A DNA stretch of 60,000 bases, taken from the NCBI GenBank assembly GCA_914767715.1, contig OU612072.1, positions 26,972,001 to 27,032,000 on the forward strand, given 5' to 3'. A program made the position numbers and the translations under genes. The stretch comes from Membranipora membranacea (Eukaryota > Bryozoa > Gymnolaemata > Cheilostomatida > Membraniporidae). Under the pieces are notes generated by a model. That model was not told where the DNA came from. It did not search any database and saw only the letters and a list, made by a program, of their open reading frames with translations. Below, piece by piece: positions 37,078 to 51,900 of this stretch (position 1 is its first letter; each line of letters begins with the position of its first letter).

Positions 37078-39944
37078 GGTTACACTCATCCTGATCTATG
37101 TTATCAGGACAGGCACAAGTAGCCTCATACCCAGAGCTGGGCAGGCAGAGGAACTTACAGTCTCCGTTGTTATAAGAGCATTTGTTCACACCTGTAAATA
37201 TAAGTAATACAGATCAAGTTATAGTTTGATTCAGTTTTAGGAGTTACTCTCTTTTACAGAAGAACAACTACTCAGTTCAATCAATGGTAAAAAAATTACT
37301 AGTGATTAGTTCCAGAAAAGGGTTAGAAGTAAGGCTTGTCATCTTCCACAAAATAGATGAGCCACAAAAACAATCCTGTGTGAGAATACAATGAGTTAGA
37401 GGACAATATCACTTAAAATTAGAGGTATTAAAGTAACAGCATGACAGATTTAACCTCTGCACTAGCCTACCAGTTTCATAATTTTAGAAATAATGTAGTT
37501 TACTCCAAACAAACACAAGATGTGAACTTTAATGACATCCAATGTCAATTCCCTTATAACATTGATCTGCCCCCGGACCATATACATACATATATTACAT
37601 ACTATGTATGTGTAACTAACCTGGCAGACACTGGCTGGGTACAGGGGTTATACTGTAAGCTTTGCCGTTACCTCCAGCAGGGAACAGAATACTGGCTCCT
37701 AATACATCACCATCTCGAGGTATCGACTGTATAGCGTTCCTGTAACAATTATATACCATTGGGATTAGATAGGTTATATTGTATCACTAACTGATCTTGT
37801 TCTGAATTTGGTGAACCCGTCCCTGCTGCTTGTATTGTTCACATTGGTAGACACAGGAGTGGATCAGACTGAGTTCATAACATGATTTTATTCTCAAGTC
37901 ATAACAGGCTCGCAGTATTGGTCTCCACAGTTTATAGGCTCCAAGATGCAAACCTCAAAATTTCAATCATTTATAAAATGAGTCCGAGGTTAAAGCTAAC
38001 TGTTGAATCGTTTGTATTTATTTTGGAAATCATACTTTTGCCAGTCAGTCCAGTAGAAGTTATCTCTGAATGTTGTGATACTGAAGGGATAATTCATGAA
38101 GTCATAGAGAACTTGTCGTCCGCTCCCATCTGAGTTAATACACTCCAGTTTGTGTGTGCCTAATAATATAATAATACATGGACCAAATTATCCACATCAC
38201 TTTGCTCAAAATCCTCACTCATTTCCTATTTCAAATAAACAAATTTGTTTCGAAATTGTTAACGTCCAATGTATGAAGTTCCATCAATAGCGGTACAATC
38301 AGATAGTGATTTTTGCGATTTTTACTTGAATAGCCCCTTTACTAGCCAGGTATGTTGTGACAGACCATTCAGACTAGCCAGGTACGTTATTCATAGATGA
38401 TAAGTTTCAGGCTTGTAAGTGTAACTCACCGGCGTCGGCCCAGCAGAGCTGTTGTCTGTAGTAGTCGTATGTAAGTCCGTTAGGCAGAGCGAGGTCTGTA
38501 TCTACTAAGACTTGTCTGTCTGTTCCGTCCATATTAGCTATCTCTATACGAGGTCTGTCTCTCTGCCAGTCAGTCCAGTACATCTTACTGAGAGAGTAAC
38601 AAATCAGTGTGTAAGGTAACAAATATTAACATTCACCAATCCTACTAATAACATATTATTAATAAAGTAACAAAGCAGTGTGAGATATAACAGGAATAAA
38701 CCTTCACCACTCTGAGAATCTGACACAGCGTGCGCAGGTGTTTAACTAACAAGGGTTTGCTCACTTCCCCAAATTTACGCTTCAGTACATACACCATGGT
38801 GTGCTCCATACTGAACTTCACTGGTAGCTCAGTGAGCTTGTACACGTGTTACACTCTGATACTTACCCAGCTGAAGGTTCCAGTACTATAGATCTGGGGT
38901 TAGTGAGATTCTTACTGATGAGAACTTTACGATATTTTCCGTCTAAGTCTGACACCTCGATACGATCTAAGGCTGAGTCAGTGAAGTAGAGGGTACGGCT
39001 AACCCAATCTACCGCGAGTCCCTCAGGTGAGCTTAATCCTACAATAGTTAATATACCTGAGTGTGTGTGTACTGTGAGGGTATACTCAAGTCTTCTGTAC
39101 ATCAATTACAGAAAATAATGGGGAGGCTGTTTAATACAGAGATCATTTCTTGGCTCACGGTTATAATATTGAGCCAGACAGCTAGTATAAGATGTGACAT
39201 TATAATGTGTTGAAATTTGGCTGACGGGACCAGTGTTCTTTGTCTGAATTAACAGGAGTTCTGAATAAAATCTGAATTAAGTGGATTACCGTACTGTATT
39301 ATGTAGTTGAGCTGGTAGGAGTAGGATAAACTTACCCTCTATAATAACTTCACTATCCGAGCTGTTATCTAGAGAAGCTTTACTGATAGTACCAGAGTTA
39401 ATATCACTAAAATAAAACTTTCTATCCTTACAGTCTGCAGCAAGTCCTACCAGAGTGTGTCCTGCAGATATACAATAATATAATAATACAATAATATAAT
39501 AACATATGATCGACTCTAAAACATGAGATACTTATCTGGGAAGTGAACAGGAGGAATACATTGCGCGGTGGTAAGAAGAGGGTTTTTGTGTTGAAGTTGC
39601 TCAGTGCTTTTCATTTAGTGTTCTGTTTCCCAAGTTCCACAGTGGCTTGACACTGGATTGAAGGAGTAGCAGAGAAACAGGCAGAGATACTGGTCTAGAT
39701 CAGTGACTAACTCTTCTTCTATACTATACTATATATAACTTACCCTTCTTATATAACTTACCCTTCTTATATAACTTACCCTTCTTATATAACTTACCCT
39801 TCTTATATAACTTACCCTTCTTATATAACTTACCCTTCTTATAGAGTATACGCCTTCCTCTCTCACTTCCAGCTTGATAGAATGGTACTCTTAGTACAGA
39901 CATACCCTGAGTAAAGAGCAGATAATTCCCTCTCTCATTCAGAG
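37061..39944 (-). CDS. NID: Nidogen YWTD propeller and C-terminal EGF (seven exons)
   Basis: Exon 39944-39834 has [16 protein letters not shown], the strand leading into the propeller. Then YFSDI (39461-39336), [20 protein letters not shown] with [11 protein letters not shown] (39038-38867), [20 protein letters not shown] and LPNGLTYD (38587-38430), [20 protein letters not shown] (38159-38036), IQSIPRDGD (37739-37672), and the final [23 protein letters not shown] (37191-37061; human NYCSVNNGGCTHLCLATPGS). This six-bladed propeller binds the laminin gamma-1 LE module in vertebrates. Confidence 0.94.
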
Positions 39945-42900
39945 CTACAAAAATAACCAGCAGACTAAATAAACGATTTAACTATACACCATCAGCTGAT
40001 CTATTTATCTGGCAGGATTCTATTTAACTTCAATTCTGACTATCACTGACAATTATTTCAATCTCAACCTCTTAAAAGCTCCAAAATTACTTTGAGGTTT
40101 GTTGCCCTATTTGTCACATTCTTTCTCTGATTGTCTTCCTCAACAAATTAAAACCTGGACCTACGGTTTTAAAGATAAGGGGGGGGGGTATCTGATGATC
40201 CAGCCAAACCCGCTGTCACAAACTCCCTTTTAGAAACATTTTACATTCAGTTTCCACTGTATAAGTATTATATCTGTACCAGTAGGTATACATAGTTGTG
40301 GTTGTGATGTATACTTACGAGTACATGTTGTACCGTCACCACGGTAACCAGGATTACAGATACAAACATGATCTCCAGCTGAGGTGCGAGAGCAGACAGC
40401 ATTCCTGTCACACAACGTCGGACGGTTCATACAATCATCTGTAGAATGGATAGGAGATGTCATCATTATCATATGCTGTATATACTACTATATACCATAT
40501 ATATATATATATATATTATATGATGATATATTTCACATAATTAGATAGGTACTTTACATGGACACAACACCCCCACACAGACATGTAATTATAAATGTAA
40601 CTAAACACATCTACAGTAACATAAGTCCTACTACACACTTTATTATATTACTATATTAGGGGGTGTAACGTGTACATCTCATACCTTGTACAGGGGAGCA
40701 GGAGTAACCATCCCCTAGATATCCACCCCTACATACACACTGAGGACCTCCTGGTGTATCATAACAGTCAGCGTCTGGGTGACAGGTGTTCACTTCATTA
40801 CATAATGCTATGGCTGTAATATATAACAACAACATTAGACAGCGCTATGGCTGAAAGGATAGTGAAAAAGTTCTACTAATAGGCTCATAGGGCTTATAGC
40901 TTCTAGCGGTGATATATTTATTTGTAATTAAGCAGATTCAGTCTCAACTTGAGGCATATGAGCTTTTATGTGAGACCTAACGGTATATAATATACTTCCC
41001 TTAGACAAAGTAAGTACCTATATATACTTACACATAGATGTACAGATATATACTTACACATAGATGTACAGATATATACTTACACATAGATGTACAGATA
41101 TATATTTACACATAGATGTACAGATATATACTTACACGTAGATGTACATATATATACTTACACAGAGATGTACATATATATATTTACACATAGATGTACA
41201 GATATATATTCACATGTAGATGTACAGATATATACTTACATGTAGATGTACAGATAAATACTTACATGTAGATGTACAGATATATACTTACATGTAGATG
41301 TACAGATATATACTTACATGTAGATGTACAGTTATATACTTACATGTAGATGTACAGATAAATCCGTCTCCCTGGAATCCAGAGTTACACGTACACTCAT
41401 ACTTATTATAATCCTGAGAATATTGACATTGGGCGTTATCTCCACATTCTCTGTGTGATAAACAGTCTGCTTGTACACAGTAACGTCCTGAGGCTGTAAA
41501 TATAATGAAATATATTATATAATATGTAATATAATATATATATGTATGTGAGTACACATTAACGTCTGGAGGTTGTAAATATAACAGTACATTGTGTGTG
41601 TAAGTCTACGTAAATGTTTATGAGAGAATGAGCTTGGAAGTGTGTATGTATGTATAATAACATAAATGTACTGGTTCCACTCAACAATGAACCGCAATAA
41701 CTTAATTGTGAAGCACTGCAAATTTGTGAGTCCTTCCTGAAGACTGCGACGCTCATGATGTTGAATAAGGATAGGCAGTGAGTGAATCCAATGAAGGAGA
41801 AAAGAACATGATTTCAACACTCGGACAGTCATATAGCCATAGAGTTAGAAGTTGCTCTTAGACTTGGTTTGTCCCTGATTCTATCCAGCTTACTTGATGA
41901 TGCAACTAGAACAACTGAATTAAACAAGAGTTAAAGATAGTTAAAGGAAAGTTAGAGGTGTATAGACTGTAGATAATACTTACTCAGATATCCCTCTCTG
42001 CAGACACATTTATAAGTACCGTCTCTCTGAGGTGCGCAGTCCGAGTTTATATCACATATATCTCTGTTATAATAACAGTTATCACTGCGCCGAGGATCTA
42101 CAAACCATCAACTCAACATGTAAGTAAAGTAAGTACAATATGTAAGTCAGTACAATATTTAAGTACATTCAATCATTGGCAGAGCGCAAGATGTTTGGCA
42201 TTCACAAACAAAGTGATAACTTATCACTTATCACAGATTCCAATCTGCTCTGGCCATTTATTGAGTAAGCAGGATGAAATGCTCTACTACTAGTGCCTAT
42301 AAAAAAAGGGAGCCTAGGCAGGTATAACAAACCTTCAGTAGTGACAGTTTGTATAATACTCTACTAGTGCCTACGCCCTACGGGATAAGAGAGTCTAGGC
42401 AGGTATAACAAACCTTCAGTAGTGACAGTTTGTATAATGCTCTACTAGTGCCTACGCCCTACGGGATAAGAGAGTCTAGGCAGGTATAACAAACCTTCAG
42501 TAGTAACAGTTTGTATAATGCTCTACTAGTGCCTACGCCCTACGGGATAAGAGAGTCTAGGCAGGTATAACAAACCTTCAGTAGTGACAGGAGAAGGAGT
42601 GGTAGGTACAGTAGTAGTCTGAGGTAGACGATCTGTAGTCTGAGTAGGACGGTCTGTAGGTTGTGTATATACTATCTCCTGACATGTTCTACCATTACCT
42701 GTATATCCAGCTATACACTGACACTGATAGTATCTATCATAGTCGTTATATACACACTGTGCATTAAAGGCACAGTATGCGCAGCTAGCTGTAATATAAG
42801 AGATTATATACTGCTTATAACTACTAGGGTCTGAACTGATCTGACTAGTATAATAACATATAATATATAATCATACCCTAAAATACAGGATATATACTGC

Positions 42901-45900
42901 ATGCATTTCAATGATACATTGGTGATTTCAAACTAACACCATTATACGATGTGACAGATAAATAAAAAAACCAGAAATTATAATGAAAACAAAGCTCACA
43001 ATGCAGATTATACTCTGGGACACTCGTAGACTAAGAACTGAAGAATAGAACCTACCATCTACAGGGGAGTCACAGCTGTCGCCCCCGTCTCCTGAGGAAC
43101 CTTCATCTAAACACCTACACTCATATCTATCATTCTCTGTACTCCATACACACTGTGCGTTTATATCACAAATATCGGCCTGGTCACATGTCACAACTAA
43201 TATGTAAAAAAAAGTCAGTTAGTGAAAGCTATAACTAATTCACATGTAACTTCCTAATGCACAGTTTCGAACATGCAGCAAACACAACATAAAAATAGCT
43301 CTGAATAAGTGGAGCATTAATAAACATGACTTAGTATCATATTACACGCTGTGAGCAGGGAGGGTGGGATCCCACCCTCTCTGCTGTGAGCATGTTAATT
43401 TGTTTCTCTGTGTACTATATTTAATAAGAATGCAGACATTTCAACATAGAGCTGTTCCCTCATTGAACTATGATGTGAGAGATGGGACAACTCCAAACTA
43501 AACACATATTTTATATATTATGGCCAAACACACAGAATTACTAGTTCTACTAGACTGACTAGCCTGTATGTATGCCTGTGCTCTGTATGTGGGTATATTA
43601 CTCAGACTACTCACCTATAGGCTGACAGTTATATCCATCACCAGAGAATCCTAGCTTACAGGTACAATACGGCTCATCCCCTCTCAGCTCACAGACACCA
43701 TTCTGTCCGCAGCTTATATCTCTACATGATCGCCTCTCCTCCTCAAAACCTGCAGCGGCAGCATTACATACATCAGTGATACATGAGCAGCGGCAGCATT
43801 ACATACATCAGTGATACATGAGCAGCGGCAGCATTACATACATCAGTGATACATGAGCAGCGGCAGCATTACATACATCAGTGATACATGAGCAGCGGCA
43901 GCATTACATACATCAGTGATACATGAGCAGCGGCAGCATTACATACATCAGTGATACATGAGCAGCGGCAGCATTACATACATCAGTGATACATGAGCAG
44001 CGGCAGCATTACATACATCAGTGATACATGAGCAGCGGCAGCATTACATACATCAGTGATACATGAGCAGCGGCAGCATTACATACATCAGTGATACATG
44101 AGCAGCGGCAGCATTACATACATCAGTGATACATGAGCAGCGGCAGCATTACATACATCAGTGATACATGAGCAGCGGCAGCATTACATACATCAGTGAT
44201 ACATGAGCAGCGGCAGCATTACATACATCAGTGATACATGAGAAACATGAGCAGCAGCAGCAGCAGCACCACCATTACACACATGAGATACATTAGTGAT
44301 GACGAGTGATGATCACTAGCATTTGATAAATGAGGGGTTAGGAGTGATAGACAGAGGAGGGGTGAGCTGATGATCAGTTATACGGACTTGTGTCGTACAC
44401 CTTATTGATGTGTCAGACTGTGAGGAGTGATAGATAGAGGAGGGGTGAGCTGATGATCAGTTATACGGACTTGTGTCGTACACCTTATTGATGTGTCAAA
44501 CTGTGAGGAGTGATAGATAGAGGAGGGGTGAGCTGATGATCAGTTATACGGACTTGTGTCGTACACCTTATTGATGTGTCAGACTGTGAGGAGTGATAGA
44601 TAGAGGAGGGGTGAGCTGATGATCAGTTATACGGACTTGTGTCGTACACCTTATTGATGTGTCAGACTGTGAGGAGTGATAGATAGAGGAGGGGTGAGCT
44701 GATGATCAGTTATACGGACTTGTGTCGTACACCTTATTGATGTGTCAGACTGTGAGGAGTGATAGATAGAGGAGGGGTGAGCTGATGATCAGTTATACGG
44801 ACTTGTGTCGTACACCTTATTGATGTGTCAAACTGTGAGGAGTGATAGATAGAGGAGGGGTGAGCTGATGATCAGTTATACGGACTCGTGTCGTACACCT
44901 TATTGATGTGTCAGACTGTGAGGAGTGATAGATAGAGGAGGGGTGAGCTGATGATCAGTTATACGGACTTGTGTCGTACACCTTATTGATGTGTCAAACT
45001 GTGAGGAGTGATAGATAGAGGAGGGGTGAGCTGATGATCAGTTATACGGACTCGTGTCGTACACCTTATTGATGGGTCAGACTGTGAGGAGTGATAGATA
45101 GAGGAGGGGTGAGCTGATGATCAGTTATACGGACTCGTGTCGTACACCTTATTGATGTGTCAGACTGTGAGGAGTGATAGATAGAGGAGGGGTGAGCTGA
45201 TGATCAGTTATACGGACTTGTGTCGTACACCTTATTGATGTGTCAGACTGTGAGGAGTGATAGATAGAGGAGGGGTGAGCTGATGATCAGTTATACGGAC
45301 ATGTGTACACCTTATTGATGTGTCAGACTGTGAGGAGTGATAGATAGAGGAGGGGTGAGCTGATGATCAGTTATACGGACATGTGTACACCTTATTGATG
45401 TGTCAAACTGTGAGGAGTGATAGATAGAGGAGGGGTGAGCTGATGATCAGTTATACGGACATGTGTACACCTTATTGATGTGTCAGACTGTGAGGAGTGA
45501 TAGATAGAGGAGGGGTGAGCTGATGATCAGTTATACGGACATGTGTACACCTTATTGATGTGTCAGACTGTGAGGAGTGATAGATAGAGGAGGGGTGAGC
45601 TGATGATCAGTTATACGGACATGTGTACACCTTATTGATGTGTCAGACTGTGAGGAGTGATAGATAGAGGAGGGGTGAGCTGATGATCAGTTATACGGAC
45701 ATGTGTACACCTTATTGATGTGTCAGACTGTGAGGAGTGATAGATAGAGGAGGGGTGAGCTGATGATCAGTTATACGGACATGTGTACACCTTATTGATG
45801 TGTCAGACTGTGAGGAGTGATAGATAGAGGAGGGGTGAGCTGATGATCAGTTATACGGACATGTGTACACCTTATTGATGTGTCAAACTGTGAGGAGTGA

Positions 45901-48900
45901 TAGATAGAGGAGGGGTGAGCTGATGATCAGTTATACGGACATGTGTACACCTTATTGATGTGTCAGACTGTGAGGAGTGATAGATAGAGGAGGGGTGAGC
46001 TGATGATCAGTTATACGGACATGTGTACACCTTATTGATGTGTCAGACTGTGAGGAGTGATAGATAGAGGAGGGGTGAGCTGATGATCAGTTATACGGAC
46101 TTGTGTCGTACACCTTATTGATGTGTCAGACTGTGAGGAGTGATAGATAGAGGAGGGGTGAGCTGATGATCAGTTATACGGACTTGTGTCGTACACCTTA
46201 TTGATGTGTCAGACTGTGAGGAGTGATAGATAGAGGAGGGGTGAGCTGATGATCAGTTATACGGACTTGTGTCGTACACCTTATTGATGTGTCAGACTGT
46301 GAGGAGTGATAGATAGAGGAGGGGTGAGCTGATGATCAGTTATACGGACTTGTGTCGTACACCTTATTGATGTGTCAGACTGTGAGGAGTGATAGATAGA
46401 GGAGGGGTGAGCTGATGATCAGTTATACGGACATGTGTACACCTTATTGATGTGTCAGACTGTGAGGAGTGATAGATAGAGGAGGGGTGAGCTGATGATC
46501 AGTTATACGGACATGTGTACACCTTATTGATGTGTCAGACTGTGAGGAGTGATAGATAGAGGAGGGGTGAGCTGATGATCAGTTATACGGACTTGTGTCG
46601 TACACCTTATTGATGTGTCAGACTGTGAGGATCTGGTAAATCTCACAATATGTCAACTCATCACAATACATCATCACTCCCGGCTTACTAAGCCCACCAA
46701 CAAAGAATCTCACAGGGTGAAATATGTTGTTTGATAAACTTAGCGAATTTGATTTTCCTTAAAATTGTACTTGAGAAAGTTTAAGTTTTGATTATTGTTT
46801 GGAAAATAAAATAAAGTTATCTCAATATTTATTTGATACCAAGTGCAGGCAAGGCACTTATCACATTCAAGTCATTGAGTACTGATACTGGAGACCCAGA
46901 TACCCATAAGATTGTACAGTCTCCGGTATCAGCACTAGAGACCGGAGACATCATAACTATAGGATTGTACTTCCCACAGTAGTAACCGGTAATCTTTATT
47001 AAATCCCAATTACAGACAAGGCACTGGTCACATTCAAACCATCTAGTACTGATACTGGAGTCCGGAAGACCGTACCGGATACCCGTACGATTGTACGTAC
47101 CACAGTATAAGATAGTACATAGGACAAGGACTCACCACAGTAGTAGCCGTCACCGCTGTATCCTGTCTGACACGTACAGATATAACCTCCGTCTGTGTTA
47201 CTGCAGTCAGCATACGGAGAGCAGGTATTAATACCAGATAGACATTCGTTAATATCTGTAATATAACTAAGACTATACACAATACAGGATAAATATAGTA
47301 TGGTCAAAATATGGGATCACATTGCAGACATTAAGCCCAGCTGCAGATAAGCTACAGCTGGAATTAACCCATAGGCCCACACATTCATCACAAGGATATG
47401 AACAACATAAATAACAGGCCATATGTAGAATTAGGCAATCAGCACAACAGATATTTAGGTCATCACCATATTAGCTGTTAGGATTTGACCTCAATTATCT
47501 TTAAATCTTATCGTATGGATCTAATTTCTTGTTAATTCTATATTGATTGAATTTTGTAAATAATCCAGAGGGGTTTCATTTTATTACAATAAGAGAATAC
47601 CACATCAGTAACCATTACACTGTCTGTACACAAATCACACAATAATTATCACGATGAGAATGAAGTGAACAGTAAACTGGTAATAGTAATGAGACAGTTA
47701 CTCACCTACACAATCATACCCACTACCATCATACCCCTCTCTACATGTACATGTATAACTATCATCCTTAGGTATACACTCGGAGTTATAGTGACAGTTA
47801 TTATTCATACAAACATCAACTACAATCAAATAAACCAGTAAGTGATTACAATAACTCTCCTGTACCCGAAGGTGCCTGTAAAATTACAAATATGACATAA
47901 CATATAACGAGAGGGAAATTTGCACCTGATGCTTATCAGGATGTAAGCCATTAACAGTAATGTAGGACTACTATTAATACTGAGTTTGAGTTCTAATTTA
48001 CTCACCTTGTCTCATCATCGAGAAACAAAAGATCTCATAAGAGACGACGACAACAACTAATCAACTAATTATAATATCAGTTTGTTGGCAGACAGAACTG
48101 ACCACAATCTAGTTAACTGCACTAATGACCTCAAGTTGAGATATATTCTCTACTCAAATACAATCACTCTATTCATTGAATTCTCACAGATTTATTGGCG
48201 TATATATCTTATGACTCCAGAGAGAAAATCGATCACAAATCTATTTCATAGCTTTGAGAAAACTGTCTAGAGCTGAGCCCTTTTTCTTTGTCTCCTCTTG
48301 TTTTTTCTTGTCAGCTTTCATGATGCTGTCGACATGATTTTGCTGGAACTTTCTGAGTATCGCTGCACTGTTCTTGTTTGTAACTCGAGACATGACGGCA
48401 GGTTTAAACATGAGCCGCTGACTAGTCTCCCCACCAGCTGAGTCAGACCTCAGGGAGCTCATAGGAGAGGAGGTCCGCTGCTGTAGGCTCTTCTGAGAGG
48501 AGATGGATATGGATGAAGTTATACTCGCCTTCCTCACTTTTGAGATTAAGGGCGATGATGTTGCTCCTGCAAAACTTAGCTCTAGTGATGATCCTAGACC
48601 ACTGGTGCTGGCAGCAGATATATCTACTGATGAATCATTGTCTGTTTCATTTTTAGCAGATTGCTTGCGCTTCAACCTCCGCTGCCTGTTTCTAACAGAA
48701 TGCTTCTCGACGAAAGTTTTACTGTTTCGCTTCTCACCGTTCTTGGTCACTGCCTGTTTACAGGACATACATTGTAACTGAACTCTGTTAGGCTTGTTGT
48801 AGTAGATCTCAAGCACATGTTTCTCAAAGTCAGAAGGTGTAGATTTAGCTCTAGCCTGTTTTCTGTTTGATTTTATAACAGCTCTGGTGGTCTTAGGTTT

Positions 48901-51900
48901 AGGGACTATCCGGGTCGTTCTCCTACCATCTGAACCACAGTATGCACACACAGCCTCGAGATCAGCCAGAGAGCTTTCATTATCCTCTGCATTCTGTCTC
49001 TCCCCATCCTGGTTAATGGAGGTGGAAGACTGCTTTCCTCTTAGGAGAATTGCATCCTTGTAAGTCAACAGTAAATGCTTATGAAGTCCCTGTGTTTGCT
49101 TCACTGGGAAGTTTGAAGTAAGCTGAATTGACCTCTTTAGAAACTTTGCATATGATACATCAGGTAACCCAAAGCGGTGTTCGTTTTCAGCATCAGCTTC
49201 CATATTGTTCACTCATGAGATAAGGGACAAGTTCTTGCTTTCCCAGAGTAGTAGTAGTGGTTGTAATTTATTTATTCGTCTATTTTCATCCACATTTCTT
49301 TTACAAACAGGAAACATGAGTTACTGTTGATAGGTACTGCTTATTTTACTTTGCGACATAACAATGATGAGACAACTCCAGATGATATGAAAGCAATGCA
49401 GTGTGGGGCCAACTCCACTCTAGGCCTGTATCTTACCAGGGAGTTTTCCTAAACTCCCATATCTGAGCATGAGAAGAAAATAAGGTTGTCTGTCTTCACA
49501 TGAGAGGCTGGGTTAGCTAGAGCTGATCCAAGACTTCCGACAATAGCAAACCTCCTGTAGCAGGTTAAGTTTCCAGCAATGGTGAAAATCTGGTTATACG
49601 ATTTATGACATGGACCGGTTACCGATAGACGAGCCTGAAACATCGCTGGAACCTTCACCAGAAGAAGCGATTACTCTCCAAGTATCGAGTAGTAAGTATG
49701 AAAATATCATCATGCAGGCTGTGGCCTAAACTCACAAGTCAACATAATTGTGGTCTATTTTTGTAGGATGTTGTCGGGAACATGCAGGTCATCTAAAACG
49801 TCAAATCGGGCTGTATTTTGGGCTGAAATAGTAATTAATTTCATACAGTGTGATTTGAATAACATGAGTGTTACTTGTTCTTAACTAACCTTGTGTTGCT
49901 TCTGTCTGCGACATCATAACAAATCTGGTGGTCAGCTCATTCTCATTGTAGGTCACATAATAGCCTGAGTGCCTCACTCTGTACAGGGATGGGGCGGGGT
50001 TACACTCGTTGAAGCTAATCTCCTCAGTCAGGTCAAACTCATGGTCTACGATTGATTGGCCACGCTTGACTGCATATCTTCTTCTAGTCTGAGATCTGTA
50101 CAGCCCTGTAAAGTATAACTTCCCAATATAATATCTCTGATATCAGGCTATGGACTGTGGTAGTCCTAATGTGGGGGTGATCCAGCTAGAATAACTCTAT
50201 ACTAGGAACACATCAGGAAGTCTATGGTCCAAGATTAGGGGTTACACATTCACTTGAACCTTAAATTGCTCTGAGACTGAATCGGAATGCAGCTTCATGA
50301 TAACAATCATACTTTAGTCGAGCTGAGTCGGTGTCAGAGATTGATATTGTTCTCACCTGGTCTAACTTTAGTATAGTCTGCAGTATGATCCTGATACTCG
50401 TGTTGTACTCCCTCCCTGATTGGTAGACTACCTGTCAGTGTTACTATCATATCAGCAGGTACTCCATCTGTCTTAACTCCGTTCATCTGTACCTTTATAA
50501 CGAGTACCTCTCTATCCACAGAGATAGTGGCCGTGTAGTTCAGTACACCACCTAAAATGGTCAAAACAAACAAGTGTCACTCCTTTGTCCATTTATTACA
50601 AAATTGAGACTAGAAAGAATCGTTCCTTGTATGAGATATGAGGTGACGGATAACATGCACCAATTTTTCCAAACATAGGGAATTGTCTGCAATAAAAACC
50701 ACTCATCAAATCAACGCAACTCAAAATTCATTCTTAGATCTTGAGACATCCTTTTTTATGGACATTGCAAAACTCTCTTCCCCTCATATTGTTAATCATA
50801 GCTCCATATTTTAATGTGTAGACTCCTTGAATCATGTACATAGAACATTTTATGATAAGTCGATGCACAACCATTTTCTTTAACGTTTATGGACAACAAT
50901 CTATCATTAAAATGATGTTCTTCCGAATGTGCCAGATTATTACTGACTGGATTATTAACTTGACTGGATAATTATTACCTGTGATGTACGATTATTACCT
51001 GTGATGTCGAATCCATTAACAGAACCTCCGTGAGCGAAGAGCCACCCCATGAGCTCACCGAGAGGTACAGCCGTCTGTAGAGGGTATCCTACTTTAGGAG
51101 CTAACTTACTTACTGCAGTGTAAGTACGAGCTTCGTCTACAGAGACGTAAGTATGTACTCTCTTACCATCTAACTCCTCCTCATTAATATCTCCATCTAT
51201 AGCTCCGTTCAGCCACAGGGCGGTAGCTGTAATATATTATATTATATTATATTAGAGGGCGGTAGCTGTAATATATTATATTATATTATATTAGAGGGCA
51301 GTAGCTGTAATAAGTCATAGCTCTTATATTAAACGCACAGGTCATAGGTCATGGCTCATTAAAAATTATAAAATTAACACCGACACAGATAATGTACGAC
51401 CTGAAATCTTCCGCATTGAGTTACTTGACTTTTCCACTCACCATTATTTGATGATTTGCGATCATATAATAAATGGTTACTAAATTGATAGTTCTGTTAC
51501 GAATTGGACAAGAAAGTCGGAATCAATTTTTTTTTAACTCGGTTTAGTTAACACAAAAAGGAGGGAGGGAACATTCTCTAGGGACAGCAGGATGGGAAGC
51601 TGACTCAAACCATGGAGTTAAAGTCTAGTTATAACTCCTTGCTCAAACAAAGCAATAAATAACCTGTCTGTAGAAAATTCACTGCTATCGACTTAATGTC
51701 ATCTTTCATCACGGAGAGGATTAAGCTCATTTCTCTGAAATACCTGTTCTGATATAGAGGCTGCGTGCTGTACCTACCGTTAGTACATGATACACCATTT
51801 CCGTAGAACTGAGGCTTACATACGCAGCATTGACCATCACATACACTGTTAGAGCTACATCTACCATCACAAGGCTCTACACCATCATTATCTGTAACCA

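Noticed and set aside
43752-44241. Counting the 35-bp array among the splice-site-copying arrays
   Set aside because: It reaches the acceptor's pyrimidine tract, but the AG is outside the unit, so no extra acceptors are made.
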